Assembly: GCA_002321895.1 (NCBI GenBank) | Contig: DCMZ01000017.1 | Span: 274,428-338,427, forward strand | Direction of reading: 5' to 3' | Length of the DNA: 64,000 bases | DNA from: Bdellovibrionaceae bacterium UBA1609 | GTDB taxonomy: Bacteria > Bdellovibrionota > Bdellovibrionia > Bdellovibrionales > UBA1609 | Shown: piece after piece, positions 24,754 through 33,542 of the stretch | Position numbering within the stretch: the first letter of the stretch is position 1 | How the letters are laid out: each line of letters starts with the position of its first letter | Notes under the pieces: generated by a model | The model's database searches: none | Told to the model about the DNA's origin: nothing | Seen by the model: only the letters and a program-made list of their open reading frames with translations | Translations under genes and position numbers: made by a program

Positions 24754-27065
24754 TAAGGCAAAGTGGAAGCTCCTTTAACGGGAGCCTTCCCACCCCCGGG
24801 GCAGCCGTAAAATTTCCCCTGTAAACACCGTAATCTGTAGCGCCGACTGACCATATCGAAAATGTTGTCCGTCATTTTACCTACATTGCCATTGGGTCCT
24901 CTAGATAAACCCGGTAACTTCGCTTTTCCTTTGCTACCCGGAAGATACTTAGAAAGATCAAAACCACTTTTTTTATGAGCGTCGATGACACTATCATTGA
25001 CCAAGCTCGCTGGGTTACGGCCATAACTGTAGCCTCCACCACTGCTTGTCTCACCAAGGGAACTCACAGCGCCACTACCACCACGTTCTCCAGTGAGAAT
25101 ATCTGTATTGAGTTTGCCATTCACACTCTGTGGCTGCTCAACAGGAGGAAGCCCACCTGAATCTCCAGAACCACCCAGGCCAGCTCCACCACTACCACCT
25201 GAACTTGATACCGTGGGATCATTGAGTTGCTGGGCTTCCACAGCCATCGGATCTGCAAATTCTGGATTACTAAACGGATCATCCAATAGTGCAGAGTCTA
25301 AACCCAAAGACGTTGTATCTGAACTCAGTGCCGCCCCAAGGGTACCGGGCTCCACCTCAGTGGCAGAAGTTGTAAGGCCGGAAGTGGTTGTGGTGATGTC
25401 TTCACATCCCACCGCTGACGGATCCGCATTACATTGAATGCAAATAGGATTACTGGCATTGGCTGCCGAAGTGCAATCGCCGTTAAAAGCAATTTCCGTA
25501 TCAGGGAGACCTTCCAAACCCGTCTCCGACTGAGTGAGTGAGTCTTCACACTCCTGTAAGAAAGCGGCCATAGTTGTGTTGGCCGCCGCCTGTTGGGCTA
25601 GATCATTAGCGCTTTCCGAGACAGCCTGACATCTAGCAATTTTAGATTTCATGGCTCTCCCCTGATCACTTATCTTGGTTTTTGAAACACAAAAGCCAGA
25701 AATCGATTGAAGAGTATTAAACCGGTTCTCACAAATATCATTCATCATGTTGGCCGTATCTTGAAAAAGCTTCCGTGAACTCTCACATGTGGACTTACAT
25801 CCCTCCACTTTATTAGTACAAAGCCCAGCAAGCCCGGTATTTAAAGCGGCACCACTGAGTGATAGTTCCTTGGCTTGACGACAAGCTTCCGCATTGCCCT
25901 GTGCACCTCTCGCCGACTGAATGACAGTACCCAGAGTGAGCCCCAGGTTAGCCACTCCTCCCAAGGCTTTGTTTCCAGCCATCGCGCAACTTAATGGATC
26001 ACCACAGCAGGTCTGGGCCTCTTCTTGTTTTTCTTCACAGTTCTCAAATTCAGGAAAATATTGGTTTTTAAGAGTGCGATCCACAATGCTCCACATGCTT
26101 GGATCCACACTTCCTCTTAAAGCCAACCAAACGTCATTTTTATTGCTCAATCCTGCAGCCTGATAAGCCATGTCTATACAGGAGTCATCGCCACTGCACA
26201 GATCACGAGAAAAGCTATGTGCACTTTCTATGGAAGGATGGGACACCACTTCGGTAAAGCGGTCTAAATAAATCTGTTCGCAATTTGAAGATCTCTCTAC
26301 ATAGGAGACCGTCGATGCCGACTCCTGTGTGGTGGCCGCTCTATCTTCCTCACGCTCAATGTAGCCTGAGCCATAGCGCTGCCGACACCAAGCCGAAAGC
26401 ATACTGGTTTTATCAGCTCTAACGCCGTTGAAATATCTTTCTGTAATTCCCGTTGAATCACCCACATATCGAGATCCCGTATCCCCATTACCTTCACCTA
26501 TAGGACTATCATCTCCTGGCTCACCGGGGGGATTTTCAACCACTTCGGGGTCACCGTCGTCACTATCCCCTTGCGGGCAAGTTCCCCCATTTTGCTGCCG
26601 AACTCTTAATGAGCATGTATTCTCATTATTACGAAAATCTTTAGAGTTGCTAGCTTCCAGGGAATACTTCTGCGGTGAAATGATTTGGTCTCGTGGAATA
26701 TTCATGGTCTGCATGCCTGTGATCACCACGATTTGATCCGGTAACTCCTCTTTAAAGCAGGCCGATTGAGTGTTGGACTTAAGGAAGTCCGTGAAAAACA
26801 GAACCAACTCACAAGTGGAAGGATCATATAACACTTCTTCTTCCTGCGGGAATTGACTCCGGCAATACTGCTCAATGCTACTTTGTTGCCGGCACAATCG
26901 AACGGTCTCATTTGCCCTAAACATTACATAGCTGTCTCGGCAGTTACTACTCTGCTTACGAACACAGTCTTGGTATTCGGCTTCAGTGGCCAGCGCATCG
27001 AAACTCATTAGAGTATAAAGGACGAATCCAGATAAACTGAAAAAGTTGAGAATGTATTTATGCAT
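24750..27065 (-). CDS. Large exported Cys-rich protein of unknown family
   Basis: I do not recognise this 771-residue protein. It has a signal peptide (hydrophobic 8-20, probable cleavage after ALA at 25-27), many cysteines in the first 160 residues and again around residues 350-560, and an acidic, Pro/Gly-rich linker at 166-196. A Ser/Gly/Pro-rich low-complexity stretch covers about 615-690, before a basic C-terminus with LRCLQGKFYGC. The cysteine content suggests disulphides and a periplasmic or outer-surface site. The next gene upstream also encodes an exported protein; they are 117 nt apart and probably one unit. The 3' end overlaps the TIGR03545 gene by 4 nt. Confidence 0.75.
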   Translation of the reverse strand: MHKYILNFFSLSGFVLYTLMSFDALATEAEYQDCVRKQSSNCRDSYVMFRANETVRLCRQQSSIEQYCRSQFPQEEEVLYDPSTCELVLFFTDFLKSNTQSACFKEELPDQIVVITGMQTMNIPRDQIISPQKYSLEASNSKDFRNNENTCSLRVRQQNGGTCPQGDSDDGDPEVVENPPGEPGDDSPIGEGNGDTGSRYVGDSTGITERYFNGVRADKTSMLSAWCRQRYGSGYIEREEDRAATTQESASTVSYVERSSNCEQIYLDRFTEVVSHPSIESAHSFSRDLCSGDDSCIDMAYQAAGLSNKNDVWLALRGSVDPSMWSIVDRTLKNQYFPEFENCEEKQEEAQTCCGDPLSCAMAGNKALGGVANLGLTLGTVIQSARGAQGNAEACRQAKELSLSGAALNTGLAGLCTNKVEGCKSTCESSRKLFQDTANMMNDICENRFNTLQSISGFCVSKTKISDQGRAMKSKIARCQAVSESANDLAQQAAANTTMAAFLQECEDSLTQSETGLEGLPDTEIAFNGDCTSAANASNPICIQCNADPSAVGCEDITTTTSGLTTSATEVEPGTLGAALSSDTTSLGLDSALLDDPFSNPEFADPMAVEAQQLNDPTVSSSGGSGGAGLGGSGDSGGLPPVEQPQSVNGKLNTDILTGERGGSGAVSSLGETSSGGGYSYGRNPASLVNDSVIDAHKKSGFDLSKYLPGSKGKAKLPGLSRGPNGNVGKMTDNIFDMVSRRYRLRCLQGKFYGCPGGGKAPVKGASTLPY

Positions 27066-27182
27066 ATATCAATTGTAGACGACATGTCTCTTCTTTCGCT
27101 ACACCTATCGGGTAAAATGCACCGAGATTTAACCTGAGCTCTCACATTGAGACATGAGCGATTTAAAATGAAACGTCTTTTT

Positions 27183-28736
27183 TTACTGCACCTGCTCTAA
27201 CCAAACCCCGTAGTCCACCAGACCCGAAGAATGGCCACCGCTCATCAAGTAGTTGGCAATACCGTAGGGATTTAATAATTTGCCTGAATTTGCACAAGAA
27301 TTAGAATGATATTTTGAAACATTTCTCCCTTGGCATTTCCTAAGATTAACACCAGCGTCTGCCGCATGGCTCGCAAATACCAAACAACCAGTTCCATTCC
27401 TCTTACAATCCGATATTCCGGCACCAGAAAGTCCGGCTAAAGAACTACCGGTATATTGGACCATATCTTCCTTGTGATCACTGCTTATCCTTCCTGAAGT
27501 CTCATTTTTCAAAGTTAAATCGTTTCCTTGAATAAGCTCAAAAGTTCTATTTTCATCCCAACTTCGCTGGACTGTATTTTCCGGCAGAGCATCATCGTCC
27601 ATATAACCAGCCGTCGCCATTCGCCACTTCAGTTTCTCGGCAAACTTTTTACTCTCTGGGGTGTCTTTCTGAAACAGCTCCGGGTCAATGTTATTGGCTA
27701 GCTGTATGGGAGTGTAACCTGCATCCAACAAGGTCGACCCTTTTGCTTTTAAATACACCACATCACTTCCAAGATCGTGGTCAGCCTCTTGAATTTCCGT
27801 TCTCGTCGGACAGCGACCTAATATGCCGTAATAGGTCTGTCCCTCATGAGTGCGGGTGACATAGCGTTCTCCAGCAGCGGGTCGCTGTTTCTTCATAAAG
27901 AAAACTGTATTTTTTAGATCAAAATCAATATTTTCTGAAAAATCTTCTGTGGTTGTCTGGATACTTGGTGGACTCGTAAAAAATCCTCCTTTTTCCATGT
28001 CACATACCCCATGAAGTTGAGTCATCAATAACTCACCATTCGAAACCAACACTCCATTTAAACCGGTTTCCCCCCAAGGGTTATCCTGACTCTTTGGCAC
28101 TTTCACATAGACTCCCAGAGTGGCATCCACCAGCGGCTGAGTCATCGGATCCCTCAACCCTTTTGTAGGCTCTCTTATATCCGGACCAAACAATGTGACA
28201 TCTAATATTTGCAATGAATCATCCATAGGTCGGTAAAGCCCGTCGCTGCATTCAATGCCATCCCTCGCCATTTCTAAATGCATGTCGGTGTACCTATCCC
28301 CCACCACCTTGGCGGCATACAGCTCCTCAAAGGCTTCTGTTATAAAGCCCGCGATCTCCTCTTTTTTTCTAGAAGTGAAATCTCCCTCATCCAACTTTTT
28401 AAGATATTTGTCCCGACAGGAGTTGAGATAATTCTCTCCCTGTTTTTGTAAAATCGCACTGGGGTCGCCGCCACCAGGGATCTCCTGGTTGTACATGTTG
28501 AAGCCCGAAAACACATAGCAACCCACATTGTCCCGGATGGTAAAACCGATAGCATCTCTTAAAGATTCCACCAATTGATTGGCTTCCGCCTTGCGAGTCA
28601 TGGCCGCAGATATGGCCTCAAAGGACTCCGATTGACCAAAGGCACTTCCGCTAAAGAAGACCATAGAGAGACCTGCAAGAAAAACTTTTTTCCCATTCCA
28701 ATTCATAGATGCCGACAGTTTAATGCATAACTTCAT
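27183..28736 (-). CDS. Exported protein, probable trypsin-like serine protease fold
   Basis: A 517-residue protein with a signal peptide (hydrophobic 18-30, cleavage probably after SAFG, residue 34) and about a dozen cysteines. Local patterns recall chymotrypsin-like peptidases: LLMTQLHGVC with H242 where the catalytic His would be, SDVVYLK with D325, and SSLAGLSGAG with S437 followed by GCLVFASHAA. The order and spacing fit, but none of the motifs is canonical, so the protease call is inference. Residues 40-200 are helical and of unknown kind. AGGA lies six bases before the first ATG. It precedes the other exported protein in the same direction. Confidence 0.55.
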   Translation of the reverse strand: MKLCIKLSASMNWNGKKVFLAGLSMVFFSGSAFGQSESFEAISAAMTRKAEANQLVESLRDAIGFTIRDNVGCYVFSGFNMYNQEIPGGGDPSAILQKQGENYLNSCRDKYLKKLDEGDFTSRKKEEIAGFITEAFEELYAAKVVGDRYTDMHLEMARDGIECSDGLYRPMDDSLQILDVTLFGPDIREPTKGLRDPMTQPLVDATLGVYVKVPKSQDNPWGETGLNGVLVSNGELLMTQLHGVCDMEKGGFFTSPPSIQTTTEDFSENIDFDLKNTVFFMKKQRPAAGERYVTRTHEGQTYYGILGRCPTRTEIQEADHDLGSDVVYLKAKGSTLLDAGYTPIQLANNIDPELFQKDTPESKKFAEKLKWRMATAGYMDDDALPENTVQRSWDENRTFELIQGNDLTLKNETSGRISSDHKEDMVQYTGSSLAGLSGAGISDCKRNGTGCLVFASHAADAGVNLRKCQGRNVSKYHSNSCANSGKLLNPYGIANYLMSGGHSSGLVDYGVWLEQVQ

Positions 28737-28868
28737 ATGCTGTCCTAATCGACTTAAATTCTTGTAATCATTATAGGAAAAGTCCGGAACTAGACTTATA
28801 AAACCCTTTCTTTGGATCTCTAAAACCCACGTAGGAGGAAGTCCAGCACTTTAGTCCTAAGGAAGTCT

Positions 28869-29858
28869 TCATACCTTTTCGAGATACCACTTAATGGTAT
28901 CCAACAGTCCGGTATTAAAATCAAAATCTCTGGTAAAGCCGAGCTCCTTAACAGCTCTACTGTCGTCGATCGCATACCTCAAATCATGACCTTTACGGTC
29001 TTCAACAAACTGAATTTGATCCACATAAGAACCAGATGCACTAGGAAGTAAATCATCTAATTGCTTACAGATCAATTTCACAATTTCAATATTGGAATGC
29101 TCTTCGTTGCCACCAAAACAATAAGTTGAACCGGGTTCCGCACATTCAAAAGCTAACAATACTCCACGACAGTGGTCTTTAACGTGTATCCAGTCCCGTA
29201 CATTCTTTCCTGCGCCGTAAACCGGTAAAGATTTACCTTTAATAGCATTGTTGATCATTAATGGAATTAGCTTCTCCGGAAACTGACGTGGGCCATAGTT
29301 ATTGGAGCAATTGGTAACTATCACTGGCAATCCATAAGTATGGTTCCAGGCTCGAGCCAAATGATCCGCACTGGCTTTAGATGCAGAGTAAGGAGAGTTT
29401 GGAGAGTAGGAACTCTTTTCTGAGAATTTTTCCTTATTAAACGGGAGTTCACCAAACACTTCGTCGGTTGAGACTTGTAGAAATCTAAAATCTAAATTTC
29501 CACTTTTAGAAAAATAATTTTCAGCATGCCTTAATAGATTGAATGTACCTTCAATGTTAGTCTTTATAAAAATATCAGGGCCTTCGATCGACCTATCCAC
29601 ATGACTTTCAGCAGCAAAATTTAAAACTCCAGAAAAAGAATGCTCTTTAAATAGCTGCCCCACCAAATCATTGTCGCATATATCACCTTCGACTAATTGT
29701 GCCCGACCCGTTTCTAATACTGTTCTCAGATTCTCTTGGTTTCCAGCATAAGTCAGCTTATCCAGTACAACCACATGATATTCAGATTCAACCAGAAGGT
29801 CCACAAAGTGACTGCCAATAAAGCCAGCGCCACCAGTTACTAGTACAGTTTTAGCCAT
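28869..29858 (-). CDS. rmlB: dTDP-glucose 4,6-dehydratase
   Basis: A 329-residue SDR that makes dTDP-4-keto-6-deoxy-D-glucose. It has VLVTGGAGFIGSH, the LDKLTYAGN strand, VSTDEVFGELP with catalytic Asp-Glu, YSASKASADH, and the TNCSNNYGPRQFPEKLIPL substrate loop, all typical of RmlB. It is divergent from rmlA, 158 nt apart by the preferred starts. rmlC and rmlD are not nearby, so the ketosugar may go to rhamnose through genes elsewhere or to another 6-deoxysugar. Confidence 0.96.
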   Translation of the reverse strand: MAKTVLVTGGAGFIGSHFVDLLVESEYHVVVLDKLTYAGNQENLRTVLETGRAQLVEGDICDNDLVGQLFKEHSFSGVLNFAAESHVDRSIEGPDIFIKTNIEGTFNLLRHAENYFSKSGNLDFRFLQVSTDEVFGELPFNKEKFSEKSSYSPNSPYSASKASADHLARAWNHTYGLPVIVTNCSNNYGPRQFPEKLIPLMINNAIKGKSLPVYGAGKNVRDWIHVKDHCRGVLLAFECAEPGSTYCFGGNEEHSNIEIVKLICKQLDDLLPSASGSYVDQIQFVEDRKGHDLRYAIDDSRAVKELGFTRDFDFNTGLLDTIKWYLEKV

Positions 29859-30016
29859 ATAAATCTCCCACCTCGACCATTATAATCACACTCTCTACAA
29901 GGGTCTTTCAAGGAATAGATGATCCCAACTAAAGGAGAGGAATAAGATAAATTTTTATACATGCCTGAATGTAGATGATTTGCTATCCTTTCCATAAGTT
30001 TGTTGGAGGTAAATGT

Positions 30017-30892
30017 ATGAAGTCGATCATTCTAGCTGGCGGTAGTGGTTCCCGACTTTACCCCATGACTGAGGTGATTTCTAAGCAGCTACAACCTATA
30101 TATGACAAACCCATGATCTATTATCCGCTTTCAATTCTTATGCTAGCTGGGATTAAAGATATCCTAATTATAAGTACCCAGAGAGATACACCTTTTATGG
30201 AAAGTCTTTTCGGCGACGGTTCTAGATTGGGCATTAATATTCAATATAAGGTTCAGGAATCCCCAAAAGGCTTGGCTGATGCTTTTATTGTCGGAAAAGA
30301 ATTTCTTTCCGGTGAAGACGTAACTATGATTTTAGGAGACAATCTTTTTTACGGTGATTTGACATTCTACAGAAGAGCCATCGAAAACTTTCAGTCTCCC
30401 CATCGAGACCATAACGCTACAATATTTGGATATCATGTCGATGATCCGGCAAGGTATGGCGTTGTTAACTTCGACAAGCAAACAAATAAAGTGATCGATA
30501 TAGAAGAAAAACCTGAAAAGCCTAAGTCCAATTATGCTATTCCGGGGCTCTATATTTTTGATAAATCCGTTACCGAAAGAGCGGCCACACAAAAACCTTC
30601 TCCTCGAGGAGAATTGGAAATCACAGATTTAATGGAAAGCTACCTTAAAGAAGGGCAGTTAAAACTCGAACCCATTGGTCGTGGTGTGACTTGGTTGGAT
30701 ACGGGAACCCCTAATGCATTGCTTGAAGCTGCAAACCTAATTAGCTCCATCCAACGCAGACAAGGCTCCCTTGTCGCATGCCTAGAAGAAGTGGCTTTTA
30801 TCAAAGGATTTATAGATAAAACCGGCCTAGAGAACGCCATTGAATCTTTGCCACAGTCCACTTATCGAGATTACTTAAATACCATTATTTAA
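30017..30892 (+). CDS. rmlA: Glucose-1-phosphate thymidylyltransferase
   Basis: A 291-residue nucleotidyltransferase that joins glucose-1-phosphate and dTTP to dTDP-glucose. It begins MKSIILAGGSGSRLYPMT and continues KQLQPIYDKPMIYYPLS, then GDNLFYG, the RGELEITDLM segment and GVTWLDTGT, all classic RmlA. The frame is open to 29975, but the ATG at 30017 has GGAGG six bases upstream and starts where the family starts. It works with the divergent rmlB. Confidence 0.97.
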   Translation: MKSIILAGGSGSRLYPMTEVISKQLQPIYDKPMIYYPLSILMLAGIKDILIISTQRDTPFMESLFGDGSRLGINIQYKVQESPKGLADAFIVGKEFLSGEDVTMILGDNLFYGDLTFYRRAIENFQSPHRDHNATIFGYHVDDPARYGVVNFDKQTNKVIDIEEKPEKPKSNYAIPGLYIFDKSVTERAATQKPSPRGELEITDLMESYLKEGQLKLEPIGRGVTWLDTGTPNALLEAANLISSIQRRQGSLVACLEEVAFIKGFIDKTGLENAIESLPQSTYRDYLNTII

Positions 30893-30914
30893 AAAAGGCA
30901 GCCTTTTGGCTGCC
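30891..30914 (-). terminator. Intrinsic terminator of the beta-barrel protein gene
   Basis: GGCAGCC (30897-30903), a TTTT loop, and GGCTGCC (30908-30914) form a perfect 7-bp stem. On the minus strand six T follow. The plus-strand side, just after rmlA, lacks a T run, so it mainly serves the minus-strand gene ending at 30952, though it may also protect the rmlA 3' end. Confidence 0.8.
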
Positions 30915-30951
30915 CTCATAAACTCAGTTTCTGAAAACTTACTAGCTTCTA

Positions 30952-31485
30952 TCAAAATGATCCCGCTAAAACTATTTGCGGATACATATACTGCCAAGAC
31001 ACATCCTGATCTACACCATCGGCCTGCGTGGTCTCAAAAGTTTCATAAACAATCCCGAATCCGGCACCAAATGATCCTGTTATATCAAACACTTGGTTTA
31101 GCTCCACACCAATACCTGATCCTTCGTCAAATTCTGTCCCCGATGAGTCCAGCTCGAACTTTGGCGTTAGAAAATAGGTACCTAAAATTTGAAAACCATT
31201 GCTTGCCATATAACCAAAAGTCACGCCCGTGTGACCAGTGATCAAATCACCCGACGAAATCCCTAAAGCGACTCCGAGATACAAGCCACTGGGCATACCC
31301 CATCCCAATTTTAAGTTTGTGTAGGTCTGTTCGGTTTCAACAGCAGCTGCTGGATCTACCTCAATGCTCGAAGAGGAAGGGGAAAGACCAAGTGCTATAT
31401 AGAATCCATCTGCTTTAAACGCATAAGAAGAATTTGCTGCAAACAGAACGGCTACCGCGGCCGCAATTGTAAAAAGACGTTTCAT
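30952..31485 (-). CDS. Small outer-membrane beta-barrel-like protein
   Basis: A 177-residue exported protein. The start ATG at 31485 has GGAGG five bases upstream and opens a clean signal peptide (MKRLFTIAAAVAVLFAANSSYA, cleaved before FKADG). The frame reaches back to 31524, but that part is not a signal sequence. The mature part alternates aromatic and small residues (FYIALGL, YLGVALGIS, VTFGYMA, FGAGFGIVYETF) and ends in Phe (VLAGSF), as outer-membrane beta-barrels do. There are no cysteines. I cannot assign a specific family. It has its own terminator. Confidence 0.7.
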   Translation of the reverse strand: MKRLFTIAAAVAVLFAANSSYAFKADGFYIALGLSPSSSSIEVDPAAAVETEQTYTNLKLGWGMPSGLYLGVALGISSGDLITGHTGVTFGYMASNGFQILGTYFLTPKFELDSSGTEFDEGSGIGVELNQVFDITGSFGAGFGIVYETFETTQADGVDQDVSWQYMYPQIVLAGSF

Positions 31486-31540
31486 AAAGTCCTCCATTGA
31501 GTTGTTACCTACATGGTCCCTCACGGCTATAATCCAAGCA

Positions 31541-31710
31541 AGACAACCCCCTACTAAAGTCCCGAGCCTTCAGCTTTTAAAATGAATTACTAACCTCTTA
31601 TCACGAAAAACCCATGCTCCAGACACCCCCTTAAGAAAGTCCCGAAACCTCAGCTCATAAAATGAATTACTAACCTCTTATCACGACAAATCCATGCTCC
31701 AGACGACCCT
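31541..31710. repeat. 80-bp tandem direct repeat, two copies plus a partial third
   Basis: Bases 31541-31620 and 31621-31700 are repeats of an 80-bp unit, differing at about 11 positions by hand count. A third copy starts at 31701 and fades after some ten bases. The core (about 31579-31606 and 31659-31686) is identical in both. It lies between the dehydratase gene and the beta-barrel gene. I see no ORF or clear hairpin in it. Confidence 0.85.
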
Positions 31711-31762
31711 AAAACCTGACAAGACCTCGTACAGAATTCAGAGTTCTTCCTGCCTGTTAGCA

Positions 31763-32737
31763 TTAAATGTATGATGTTTCCCAAATTTTACGATGAGTTT
31801 CGAGATCCATATTGCCACCCGAGAGTAGTACTAAAACCTTCTTAGGTTGATCCTGACATTTTAACCATTTAACAGCTGCAGCCATAGGCAAGGCTGATGT
31901 TGGTTCAATTTGAACTTTCACAAAATGAATCAACTTCTGAGTCCATTCTAAAATCTCTTCTTCAGTCACCTCGAAATAATCATCCAGCTTCTTTAGATAG
32001 TGAAAGGTACGAGGGGACAGACTTAATGTCCTAGCCCCATCAGCTAGAGTATCTGGGGATTCCTTCAATCGAACAATGGCTCCTGATCGCAAAGATTGAA
32101 TGGCATCATTTCCCGCCTCAGGCTCCCCAGCTATCACATTTATTTTTGGCTTAAATCCTTTTACCGCCAGCAATGTCCCGGTAGCGAGCCCCCCACCCCC
32201 AATAGGTACAAAAACGGCATCCACAGATTCTCCGCCTAGGGCCTCCATCGCCTCTAAAGCGGCAGTCCCTTGTCCACAAATCACCTGATCATGATCATAG
32301 GGCGGAACAAGATAGGCTCCAGATAACTGTGCTTCATCAGCTAGTGCTTCTGCCTCCTGTCTAGAAGAAGTAAAGGTTAACTCTGCTCCTAGAGCCCTTG
32401 TACCTTCGGATTTGACCTTAGAAACATTGCCGGGCATAAATATCTGCGCTTTAACTCCTAGTTGCTTACAGGCCCACGCAACCGCCTGAGCATGATTGCC
32501 AGAACTGTAGGCTACAACCTTTTCAGGCAACCTGTTTTGCTCCTTTAACCACAACAGCGTATTCAGAGCGCCACGAGCTTTAAAGGCACCAATATGTTGG
32601 AAATTCTCACATTTAAAATAGAATTCGTGGCCCAAAAGATCATTCAATTGAGAAGATTGGAGCACTGGAGTGTGGATCAGCTTTCCATTGAGTCGTTGAG
32701 CAGCAGAACGAATATCCTCAATACCAAGTTCCTTCAT
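31763..32737 (-). CDS. PLP-dependent threonine/serine dehydratase family protein
   Basis: A 324-residue fold-type II PLP enzyme of the threonine ammonia-lyase/serine racemase group. Visible are K53 in GAFKARGA (the PLP lysine), SSGNHAQAVAWA, the phosphate-binding GGGGLATG, and LLSGGNMD at the C-terminus. It lacks the C-terminal regulatory ACT domains of biosynthetic IlvA, so a catabolic dehydratase or a racemase is likely. The frame is open to 32836, but ATG 32737 lies one base after the TlpA stop and fits the family start. It is co-transcribed with tlpA. Confidence 0.88.
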   Translation of the reverse strand: MKELGIEDIRSAAQRLNGKLIHTPVLQSSQLNDLLGHEFYFKCENFQHIGAFKARGALNTLLWLKEQNRLPEKVVAYSSGNHAQAVAWACKQLGVKAQIFMPGNVSKVKSEGTRALGAELTFTSSRQEAEALADEAQLSGAYLVPPYDHDQVICGQGTAALEAMEALGGESVDAVFVPIGGGGLATGTLLAVKGFKPKINVIAGEPEAGNDAIQSLRSGAIVRLKESPDTLADGARTLSLSPRTFHYLKKLDDYFEVTEEEILEWTQKLIHFVKVQIEPTSALPMAAAVKWLKCQDQPKKVLVLLSGGNMDLETHRKIWETSYI

Positions 32738-32738
32738 T

Positions 32739-33302
32739 TTACTCTGCTGCAAAACTCTTAAAGAAACTAATGGCTTCAGGAGTGGCCCAATCTTCGCTGC
32801 CAGAAACCTTACGAACCAACTTAAAGTCTTTTCCAATTATGAATGATTCTGGTAATGCCACTATATGATATTGATTGGAGATCGTCTTCTCTTTGTCCCA
32901 TACAGCAACAAAGTTATCGCCCTTTACATCAAAAATACTCAAAAACTTTTTAAGTTCCTTCATTTCGTAGTCGGCAGATACAGTGACTAACACAAGATCG
33001 TCACCCATTGTTTCTAACAACTTCAACATGGAGGGAAATTCTTCCACGCACGGGTCACACCATGAAGCCCAAAAATTAATAAGAATGAGCTTCCCTTTTA
33101 AATCGGATAGCTTAAATGGCTTACCGTCTATTGTTTCGATTTCAAAATCGATAGCCCCATCAACTTCCATTCTATCAAGAACTTTTGCTGAATCTGGGAC
33201 TTCTGTGCCTTGATTTAAAGGTTTGCTAATCTGCAACCAGCCATAAAAACTAAGTGCTCCAAGAATCCAAACAAGTACAAGACCTTTTACAATATGCTTC
33301 AT
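32739..33302 (-). CDS. TlpA/ResA-like thioredoxin-fold protein
   Basis: A 187-residue membrane-anchored thiol-disulphide oxidoreductase. An N-terminal hydrophobic segment (about 5-22) is followed by a redoxin domain with FWASWCDPCVEEFP (C82 and C85) and the cis-Pro region ALPESFII. Such proteins act in the periplasm in cytochrome c maturation or general disulphide reduction. ATG 33302 has GAGGGA four bases upstream; the frame is open further to 33362 without support. It heads a two-gene unit with the dehydratase, with no obvious functional link. Confidence 0.88.
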   Translation of the reverse strand: MKHIVKGLVLVWILGALSFYGWLQISKPLNQGTEVPDSAKVLDRMEVDGAIDFEIETIDGKPFKLSDLKGKLILINFWASWCDPCVEEFPSMLKLLETMGDDLVLVTVSADYEMKELKKFLSIFDVKGDNFVAVWDKEKTISNQYHIVALPESFIIGKDFKLVRKVSGSEDWATPEAISFFKSFAAE

Positions 33303-33369
33303 GCTTCCCTCATATGTTGACACAATTGTATCGTAAATTAGCAGCAAGTAAAACTGATACACTCACAAC

Positions 33370-33391
33370 TTTTCCACAGCCCTGTGGATAA
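33370..33391. promoter_or_regulatory. Palindromic pair of DnaA-box-like sites
   Basis: TTTTCCACA (33370-33378) and TGTGGATAA (33383-33391) face each other across CAGCCC. On the minus strand the second reads TTATCCACA, a perfect DnaA box; the first differs at one base. An AT-rich stretch (33400-33495) lies beside them. The site is upstream of tlpA and downstream of rplQ. Confidence 0.6.
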
Positions 33392-33490
33392 GTAATCCCT
33401 GTTTTTAATTTTCAAGTTTTTTCTTTCTCTTATGCGAAAAATCAATTCTATTTTTCATTTGCGAATCTATTTGCAACTCATAGAGAAATA

Positions 33491-33518
33491 AAAAAGGGAC
33501 ACTCTCAGTGTCCCTTTT
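33491..33518 (-). terminator. Intrinsic terminator of the S10/spc/alpha operon
   Basis: GGGACAC (33496-33502), a five-base loop and GTGTCCC (33508-33514) form the stem. It is flanked by A5 and T4, giving a U tract on the minus strand. It starts 25 nt after the rplQ stop and closes the long ribosomal transcript. Confidence 0.88.
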
Positions 33519-33542
33519 CCAAACTCGAATTTCAAAAGTCTA

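Noticed and set aside
25093..25437. Plus-strand frames opposite the 771-residue exported protein
   Set aside because: They mirror its Ser/Gly/Pro-rich stretch in antisense and show no start signals or family features.
30906..31241. Plus-strand frame after rmlA
   Set aside because: It lies antisense within the beta-barrel protein gene, which has a signal peptide, a good ribosome-binding site and its own terminator.
33370..33495. Full chromosomal origin (oriC)
   Set aside because: Only two DnaA boxes are visible and dnaA, rpmH or gidA are not near; kept only as a regulatory candidate.
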